Shown here: in pieces, positions 56,233-64,000 of the stretch
Position numbering within the stretch: the first letter of the stretch is position 1
How the letters are laid out: the number at the start of each line of letters is the position of its first letter
Origin: Bradysia coprophila
Taxonomy: Eukaryota > Arthropoda > Insecta > Diptera > Sciaridae
Length of the DNA stretch: 64,000 nt
Direction of reading: 5' to 3'
Assembly: GCF_014529535.1 (NCBI RefSeq)
Contig: NW_023504022.1
Location: 3,220,986 to 3,284,985 of the forward strand
Translations under genes and position numbers: made by a program
The notes under the pieces: generated by a model
Told to the model about the DNA's origin: nothing
Database searches by the model: none
The model's input: only the letters and a program-made list of their open reading frames with translations

Positions 56233-57711
56233 AGGTCGAATCAAATTCCGAGTACGAACAGTTGCAGCGCAGTAATTTATTAAACCTATTGAGTGTTGTG
56301 TGGTTGTGCCGTCGATTTGTAAAAAGCTCTTATAACGACAACTTGTTGAAATACCAAATTAAATTCCTATTCCTAGCATAGTTTCCTCGTCTCGCGACCA
56401 ACTGCTTCCCATTGTAATAATATAATGAGCAGCGTACAAATTCGAACAAATTCTCATTATCTACATAGGCCAAGCTCCCCTAGGTTATGCTGGTTTACAT
56501 CTTTGCGATAGTAAACTCCATTACTTGGCCTTTTTTAAGACAATCTTGAACCCTTGTCTCTTCAAGAAAAAAGCTCCTTCGATCCTAAAAACGTTGTTAG
56601 TATTTGTTTCTCCTATTGAATGCTACGCATTGGCATTCAAGAAAAAGAAAATCACAATCGCCCCGCCCTAAAATGATTTTTTTTTAAAACTAATTTTATT
56701 GCCGATATCCGTCTGAACCATAACATGATGTATTTCCATAAAAATGTTTTCTGATCGAAAGAGATTTGAATGAAATGTTTTGGACGACCGCCAAATAATA
56801 ATTCGGAACGATTAGTGATGCAAAGTCGTCACAGAAAAGCAGGAACTATTTTTGGGAAAACATTTTCTAATATTTTCCAACATTTTCCTTAATTTTCCCT
56901 AATTTTTCAAAAACAAATTTTTGTAAAATTCGGGTAAATGTTACCTCACAAATAGTCCCTGCGAGTCAAAATTTTATTATTTTGTTAAATTTGCTCGTAA
57001 TCCGTTTCAATGACAACATTTTATTTCTCTCGTTCTTTGAATTGGGAAATGAATGAAAATTTTCCACACACAAATAATGCGTAAACAAAATCGGACATCG
57101 TCGGTGCTAGATTTTTCTTCGACCGATGAGTTTTTCTTTGAATTTTGTTTTTATTTTAATCGGACGGTGGAATTTATTTTCTGGATGCTAGTAGTCAAGG
57201 CAGAGTAGTCCTACCAATAGAAAATTTTGAGGTGACCCCTATCGATAGGACTATTAGCGTCGAGGAGTAGTAATAATATTAGCCTAGGGAACAAGAAGCG
57301 AGTGCCACAAGTCACCCGAGAAAATGCAATTTCTCGATGTCAGCACAATGTTTCTCACAACAAAGACTCTCACAGTTTCAGCTGAGGTGATAAAATGACT
57401 ATTTCGTCGTCTGCGTGGTGAAAAATAAATTCTATTATCCAATTCAACAAAATTCTTCATTCATTCATGAACTCAATACTACATACAATCAAGTCAAATA
57501 CTACAGTCCACCTTATGGGTGGATCAGGTCCCTTGACTGTTGATTTTATCAAAAGGCATTGAAAATTCATTTTAACTGCCAAACTTCAAGATAAATGTGG
57601 TCTGGAGGTAATGCCATGTATACCCGAAGTCAATTTTTCGTTGATAAAACTTTCGCCTCAGAAAGCGTCATCCTCAGCGATATCAGTTATTTTGTGAGTA
57701 GAAACAGGGAC
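56233..57711. other. Intergenic DNA
   Basis: Unique A+T-rich DNA. 57500-57545 resembles 6030-6065 (GGTCCCTTGACTGT versus ATCCCTTGACTGTC). No gene is supported. Confidence 0.4.
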
Positions 57712-60190
57712 TTCATTTCATTTCATTTATTTCATCTTAAAAAAATTCTGTTTACATGACCTGCGTAACTCTAGTTTGCACTAAACAATTCAAAAGAGCT
57801 ACTATAAAAAAGTTAACAAAAGTATAAAATCGTAAAGGCATAAAAACAAAAATTAATCACAAGACTAAACAACTCAAGCTCCACAAATATGGAACCGAAA
57901 AAGGGAAAATGTATCGAAGTACGTATGTATTCATTAGTAAAAGCACATAATTCGACCATGGTAGTTTCATCTAGTAAGTAATTTCAAAGTAAATTAAATC
58001 AGGAAAATTTCGTAATCAATTCAACAAGAATGCCTTTAATGAACGACAAAATTGGTTTAGACTGAGAGAATTTCGAATCTGAGGTGGCAGTGCATTAAAC
58101 AACTTCGGACCAGCGTATAGCAAGCAGCGGCTACCGTCCTTTGACGAAACCTTTGGCATCCTGAGCAGATAAGAATGCCTAGTACCGTAGCGATTGGAGT
58201 TATCAAAAAATCGAACAGAGTGGTGTTTCAGATCATTCACGCAGCAGAAAACGAATTTACAAACAGCCATCTCATACATCTGAGGAACAGTCAACATCTC
58301 AGGAAAGTGGTACATGAAAAGTGAATCTGTCGGAAACCGCATTGGCAGTTTGTGAGTTTCTTTAAGTGCTGATCTATGTAGCACTTCGAGCTCACCAATC
58401 AACGTCTTCTTGGCCGAGCCCCAAACACCGATGCAATACGTTAAGTGACAATGCACGGTGGAGAAATATATCATCCTTAGAACCCTTCTGGGTAAGAAAC
58501 GTAGTCGCTTGATAATCCCAATCCGACTGGAGATCGTGGAGCTGACGTTAGAGATGTGCTGCTCCCACGTCACAAACTCGTCTAACGTCAGTCCGAGACA
58601 CTTAACGGACGAATGCACCTTGACTTCCACACCTTCAAAAAACAGAACTGGAAGATCGTCAATTTTGACGCTGGGTTTGCGGAAGTGGACCAATTTCGTC
58701 TTCTCCAAGTTCAACGTAAGCTTATTTACACGAAAGTACTCTGCCATAAGAACAAGATCTTCGGAAAGGCCTGACACGTGATCAGAAGCTACTGCCGACG
58801 AAATAAATATGTTCGTGTCATCGGCACATCCAAAGGGGGAGGACTTCATCGGTAGATCAAAGAAGTCGTTAATAAACACCACGAAAAGAAGTGGGGGCAG
58901 CACACCTCCCTGCGGAACACCTACAGTCACGTCTACGGGCTCACTGTTCACGCCGTTACAAACGGTAAATTGCCTCCGGCCAGTCAGATAACTCCTCACC
59001 AAATCTAGGGCCACACCTCTGATACCTGCAAATTCAAGTTTGTCAAGAAGAAGCTCATGAACAACGGTATCAAACGCCTTAGTCAGATCTATGAACAGAC
59101 CCGAGACAACCCTTCCCTCGTCAATCTCAGCGTTAATCATGCTAATCAGCTCGAACAAGGCAGTATGAGTCCCACTACCATCTCTAAATCCGTACTGCCT
59201 CATGTTAAAAAAATCAAATTGCTTAAGAAAGCCATTAATAGCACGGTGGATCACAGTCTCAAGGACCTTGTTGACTGCCGGCAGTACAGATATAGGACGG
59301 TAGTTACCGACTTCAGAAGTCAAGCCTTTCTTGTAAATGGGAACGACCTTGGCGAGCTTCAGGTCATCAGGATATGCCCCATGGGCCAAGCACAGATTGA
59401 ACAAGTCACTCAAAAACGGAGAGATCGATGTGGAGCAACATTTCAAAGAGCCCACTGAAATTTCATCGAAGCCTGGCGACTTGTCAACATTCATCGACAT
59501 GATTATAGAGCTAACGTCAGGAGCAGTAACCGGCTCGAAAAAAAGCGACAGGGGAGAAACAGTCAGCGTATTAAACTTATTCAAGTCGCCCAGGTTACCA
59601 CCGGGAATCTCTTCAGCAAGTCTCTTGCCGACATTCGCAAAAAATTCATTAAAAAACCCGGCGACCTTATCTCGATCAACCGGATTTCCTTCATCTTCTA
59701 GCGAAACCACACTGCCGCTCTTTCGAGCTTTACCCAACAGCTTATTGATTCTCTTCCATACACGCTTGGGCCCTTCGCAGTCGCGAAACAGATCTTCATA
59801 ATAATATTCCTTGTACTGCGACTGGTACCTCTCAAACTCAACCTTCAGAACAGTCAACTTATGGTCCAAATGGGAATGGTCAAGTCCCAAGCGCCGTTTC
59901 CTTCTAATCCTGTTCCTCAGGTTACACAGCTTACGGATCATGTACTCGAGGTGATCATTCATATATGGGCAGCTCAAGTGGGCAGTCTTAACCCTGACCT
60001 CCTTAGTCACAGAGAATTTGGAGACAGAAGACTTAAAGGACGCCGAGAAGTAAGAGTACAAGCCATTAACATCATCAGACTGCGGCACTCGCTCATCGCT
60101 AAGGAGATTCACCAACTCTGAGTTCACTCTTTCGTAGTCAACAACCGTCTTAGTCAAAACCGAGTACTTGTCAGTTCTTTTCGAAGTTCA
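57712..60190 (-). pseudogene. 5'-truncated CR1/Jockey-superfamily LINE with one long RT frame
   Basis: A single 713-codon frame (58016-60157) covers the linker and full reverse transcriptase: KVVPIYKKGLTSEVGNYRPI, VSGLFIDLTKAFDTVVHELL, VGVPQGGVLPPLLFVVFIND, FGCADDTNIF, then the thumb and C-terminal domain. The endonuclease is missing. Two motif changes are notable: the usual YADD reads CADD, and PQGSxLGP reads PQGGVLPP, so the copy is probably catalytically dead although its frame is open. The 3' UTR (minus strand, 58015 down to 57712) ends in repeats of GAAAT, the likely 3' tail. 5' truncation near 60190 is typical of LINE insertions. Confidence 0.85.
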
Positions 60191-61693
60191 CTAGTTTTAA
60201 GCATCTCATGTCGACAACAGCTCAAATCCATCGAAAAATCCAATGGAAGTTAGGAAGTGCCAGAGGAATCATCTCTCATCCCAAAATTTAGGAACCGACC
60301 TTGGAACACATCACTCATGTATTTTCGTCATCCAAATCCATCAAAACACTTTTTCCAACATTTACCAATCATAATTCATAATTACTAGCTGAAAAAAATC
60401 TTCTAACACACTCCCAAAAACGCTTGCATACCTCCATTTTTAAAAATCTTATTTTAATCTAGGGCCCGAGATTGACCTATAACAAAAATTTCAGGAAAAT
60501 CGTAAGAAACGTTTAGGAGTTACGAAATCGTCCTTTTTCATAGGAACTAACTAACTGACGTAGCCAATTTTATTTAAAGTTATCTAAAAATTCGAAATTT
60601 TGCTTATTTTCATACAAACATCAATATTTCGAAGTTCAATATCTCAGCCAATTTTGAAGCTGCGGTAACGTGTGATAGCTCGTTGAACTCGTATAAATTC
60701 CTAGATTTTAGATATCCTAGTTTGGGCCATTGGAGCCAAGGGGAGAAGTCAAAAAGTTGCTGTAAATATGCTCCACCGTCCTCAAAAAAATTTTGTTAAA
60801 ACATTTTTGGTAGTGGACTTGCGTCACGCCCGCTTACTAACGTGCAGGCATGATCAGATGTGCGAAAGTTCGATACAAACGCCATCTCCTCCCTTCGTTA
60901 AAAATTTAAAAAAAATGGAATAGAAACTTCGGCCATCTGTTGTGGGATAGCAAAAATATTTTTGTGAAATACGAGTTACAAAACGAGTAAACTCCACTCT
61001 CTAAATGGAGGAACGACTGCAAAAAGAAACAATGCAGTTAATGGCATAGGTTAGGAGATAAAGTCACAGGCAGTGGGCAAACGTCCAAAAATTATTGGAA
61101 TTTTCACAGCGGTGAAACTTTGGAAGCCTTTATTATGAAATACGTTGTGTTTACCTTGGGAAAGAGTTAGAAATTACATTTTCTCGGGTGAACCAGAGCG
61201 CAGCAACAACACCCTCGAAATGCAATTTCCCTCGTTGAACAAATAACTATTTTAACTCAACGTCAGGCGTAACAAACATTTTAGTATTTTCCGTTTTTGC
61301 CAACACTTCATACATTTCACAAAGCCGATCATAACTTCAACGCCTAAGTATTTTCTGACGTAAGACCCTCGACTTTACAAGGGAATTACAGTACACAGTA
61401 AATGAGTGGAAATTTAACATTGGGCGGGGGAGTATGGGCAGCAATGATAAAAAGGCTTAGTTTTGTATTAAAAAAAGAAAATTCTTTTACGAGTGAATGA
61501 ATTGCAGACTGATTTACAACTGGTATGCACAGTAAGGTGTACGCCCTAAAACAAGCCATGTTCTTACGGACCGAGTAGGTATATGAGATTTTTTGTTTAA
61601 TATAAACTTGCAGACAGCGCTGTACTAAAATGCGGTCAAGTATTGCATAAATCGGTATCGGGGAATCTGGCACACGGTGGCAAAAGAATACAC
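60191..61693. other. Intergenic DNA with repeat Y copy 3
   Basis: Repeat Y lies at 60738-60853. Left and right of it is unique A+T-rich DNA without a supported gene. Confidence 0.45.
60738..60853. repeat. Dispersed repeat Y, copy 3
   Basis: Near-identical to 35627-35745, including GGTAGTGGACTTGCGTCACG and ACTAACGTGCAGGCATGAT. Confidence 0.8.
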
Positions 61694-61836
61694 CTTTAAA
61701 CTAAGTAAAAGGTGAACTCGCACACGAAAGTTTATTGCTGCAAATGCTTTTTAACCATGTCATCGACTTAATGACTCCTTTTACAAAATTTTGGTATCGA
61801 AAATTTGTGTGCGAGTTCACCGTTTACGTAGTTGAA
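61694..61836. mobile_element. Hairpin MITE, ~140 bp
   Basis: AACTAAGTAAAAGGTGAACT and CGCACACGAAA face TTTGTGTGCGAGTTCACCGT and TTACGTAGTTG. Short non-coding centre. Confidence 0.8.
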
Positions 61837-62650
61837 AAATGCGTAGTTTGAGAACCGTGTGCTAAATTACCCCACGCCCACAAATCCCAGATATGGTTCC
61901 AAAAATACAGATGGCAGTTTTGCCTCTTTGTGCTTATTGTTGCAATACAGGACCTTAATCATCACCTTTCCTCCATAAGTCCTACATTTCTTTTCCATTT
62001 TTGCTAGATTTCTTCTTAAGCTTTAAGGATTTCCAAGGTTTTTATTTGGCTTTCTTCTGACTGACAAATAATTTTGCACCTCACAGACAAGAAGAAGGAA
62101 AGGTGTGCAATCGTGCTAAGCAAACATCTTGTTCTCTATATTCTCTGTATCATGGGCGCGCGTTAGCATAGCGCCCGTGATGCAAGTCCTATTACTAGAA
62201 AAATTTTCAAAAAAAAAAATTTTTTGTCGTAGACTGCAGAACCATACAGCAAATATTGAAGTTCTACAATTCAAATACAAATCACTCCAAATTACCATTA
62301 AAAAAAACGAGGCGATTAATATTTCCTTCTGGTTTAACAAGTTCCTATACATTAATAATTGCTCATGGTTCAACGAGCTATCACACGTTCTTGCAGCTTA
62401 AAATTTGGCCACGCAAAAAATCTTCCAAGAAGCCCCATTTCCATACATTTTGGTCAATTTCAGTACTTTAAACGAAATGTGTCCGTGTTTCCTATCTTCT
62501 AAAGTCTTCTTTAGATTTTGTTGGGGGGAACCGGCCTCGTTTCGGAGCTAGGGCTCCTCGAAGTTCCCATATAGGCCCCATATAAGAACACCTCTTAGTG
62601 TGTGTGTGTGGATGAATATGGTAGAACAAATTTGTTCGCTTTTGGTAAGC
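61837..62650. other. Intergenic DNA
   Basis: A small 10-base-arm hairpin sits at about 62152-62183 (ATGGGCGC / GCGCCCGT) and a GT run near 62600. No gene is supported. Confidence 0.4.
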
Positions 62651-63480
62651 TCTGCTCGCCTCAAATTTTTTCCTAAATTTAGTATTTTTTAAATTTTTAA
62701 ATTTTTCAAAAATTTTTAAATTTTTAATTTTTTAAAAATTTTCTAAATTTTTTAATTTTTTTTTTAATTTTTCAAAATTTTTAAAAATTTTTAAATTTTT
62801 CAAAATTTTTTAAATTTTTCAAAATTTTTTAAATTTTTCAAAATTTTTCAAATTTTAAATTTTATTTTTATTTTTTAAATTTTTCCAAATTTTTTAAATT
62901 TTTTAAATTTTTCAAAACTTTTTGAATTTTTTTAACTTTTCAAAATTTTTTACATTTTTCAAAATTTTTTAAATTTTTCAAAATTTTTAAAAAATTTTTA
63001 AAGTCGAAGCATTATAATTTGATCGATTCTATTCATTTTTAAATAATTGTAGTTTTCGAAAAAATCATTTCGAAAACATTACAGTATAAAAGCTTACACA
63101 TAAGCATTAGAGCTGTTTACTCGCGGTATACCTGCGGGTAATCCGTTCAAATGCACGCTTCTAAGCTTTTATACTGTAATGTTTTCGAAATGATTTCTTC
63201 GAAAACTACAATTATTTAAAAATGAATAGAATCGATCAAATTATAATGCTCCGGCTTTAAATTTTTCAATTTTTTTTAAATTTTTCAAAATTTTTTAAAT
63301 TTTCAAATTGTTTCAAATTTTTCAAATTTTTTAAATTTTTTTAAAATTTTTCAAATTTTTCAAATTTTTCAAATTATTCAAATTTTTCAGAATTATCAAA
63401 AAAAATTCAAAATTTTCAAAGTTTTCAAATTTTTCAATTTTAATTTTTTTTTAAATTTTTCAAATTTTTTAATCTACTAA
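62651..63480. repeat. A/T low-complexity array (AAATTTTTCAAAATTTTT units)
   Basis: Hundreds of bases of irregular 9-12-base A/T units with sparse C. It is interrupted by the hairpin element at 63003-63259; the array text is the same on both sides. Confidence 0.9.
63003..63259. mobile_element. Hairpin element inserted in the A/T array
   Basis: CGAAGCATTATAATTTGATC faces GATCAAATTATAATGCTCCG; CATTACAGTATAAAAGCTTA faces AAGCTTTTATACTGTAATG. Arms of about 100 bases with a ~50-base loop. One arm is also seen at 30850-30930. Confidence 0.88.
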
Positions 63481-63497
63481 TTCTTTCAAAAGAACTG

Positions 63498-63758
63498 ATA
63501 TCAGTCAAAAACACTCAAAAGAGTAAAAGTGACGCAAGTCCCTGTGCATACTTCCAAAACAACTGATATCGCTGGAGGTGACGCATTCGTAAAATTTTTT
63601 TGGTAAAATTTTGTTTCTAGAATTTCTTTGGTCAAATTTTTGCTGTTACAGTTTTTGCGTACAAGCGCAGAATGCGTCACCTCCAGCGATATCAGTTGTT
63701 TTGGAAGTATGCACAGGGACTTGCGTCACTTTTACTCTTTTGAGTGTTTTTGACTGAT
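63498..63758. mobile_element. Foldback element family B-like, ~260 bp
   Basis: ATCAGTCAAAAACACTCAAA faces TTTGAGTGTTTTTGACTGAT; AACTGATATCGCTGGAGGTG faces CACCTCCAGCGATATCAGTT. It shares GATATC and TTGCGTCAC boxes with family B (33330-33837) but differs elsewhere, so it is a sister family. Confidence 0.85.
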
Positions 63759-64000
63759 TTTTAGGATCACCAACACTTTATCTCCAGATTCTCCTCGGTG
63801 GTGTAGTAATTTTCAGCAAGTAGGTAGCTCTGACTAATCATTCGATATACAAAGCGTACGTGTGAAGCGAAAGTCTTATTCAAAGGTGCAATCAGATGAT
63901 TTATTTTTACGGAATTATTACATTTACACTCATATGTTATCTCTAATCAGTTATTTTGTACGTACAGCCAATGTGGTATTGGCGACGATAACATTCATTA

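Noticed and set aside
59337-59801. 154-codon open frame on the plus strand
   Set aside because: Antisense shadow of the LINE reverse transcriptase.
61386-61673. 95-codon minus-strand frame
   Set aside because: Low-complexity start, no family resemblance and no gene signals nearby.

Overview
The window looks like nuclear DNA of an insect, most likely a lower dipteran (midge or fungus-gnat type). It has short introns with GT-AG borders, A+T-rich intergenic DNA, intact animal housekeeping genes (TRIM37, Vps35, CAF-1 p105) and a very dense load of small foldback DNA elements and LINE fragments. The dipteran assignment is an inference; the sequence carries no species label.

Layout. 21-8119 is a complete foldback-like DNA transposon. 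Its long inverted arms are made of short tandem modules, and it encodes an intact 678-residue DDE transposase with a C-terminal SWIM-type zinc finger, plus decayed partial copies of that gene. 8952-13671 (+) is TRIM37 (RING, B-box, coiled coil, MATH), with its first exon not found. 13.8-19.9 kb is repeat-rich, with nested hairpin elements and one isolated coiled-coil exon. 20077-21189 (-) is a secreted leucine-rich-repeat protein. 21.6-24.3 kb is a foldback element split by another repeat that carries nine ~146-bp tandem units. 24950-26724 (-) is a two-exon OAS-like nucleotidyltransferase with a C-terminal membrane anchor. 26.8-35.8 kb is transposon territory, with a textbook foldback element, an RTE-type LINE inside another foldback element, and the 3' part of a Jockey-like LINE. 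36049-39634 (-) is Vps35, whose exon 4 and adjoining intron were copied in inverted orientation to about 42.6-42.9 kb. 43516-45698 (+) is the CAF-1 p105 subunit, convergent with 45873-47344 (-), a cytosolic glycosyltransferase of the kind known from mites and bacteria. 49465-49949 (-) is a small secreted Val/Pro/Tyr-rich protein. 50530-52193 (-) is a four-exon secretory/membrane protein. 53061-54539 (-) is a CRIP-type LIM protein. 54765-56223 is a foldback element built of palindromic CGATAATATCG units with a 9-bp target duplication. 57.7-60.2 kb (-) is a CR1/Jockey-superfamily LINE. The right end is A/T low-complexity DNA holding two more hairpin elements.

The host genes do not form an operon-like unit. 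They are independent loci in ubiquitination (TRIM37), retromer sorting (Vps35), chromatin assembly (CAF-1), small-molecule glycosylation and possibly nucleic-acid sensing. The unifying theme of the non-coding DNA is foldback (self-complementary) elements: more than a dozen distinct hairpins are present, several nested in one another, and several families share short terminal motifs (GATATCGC, TTGCGTCAC). Exon structures were read by eye from splice signals and reading frame and from family resemblance; no database search was possible.
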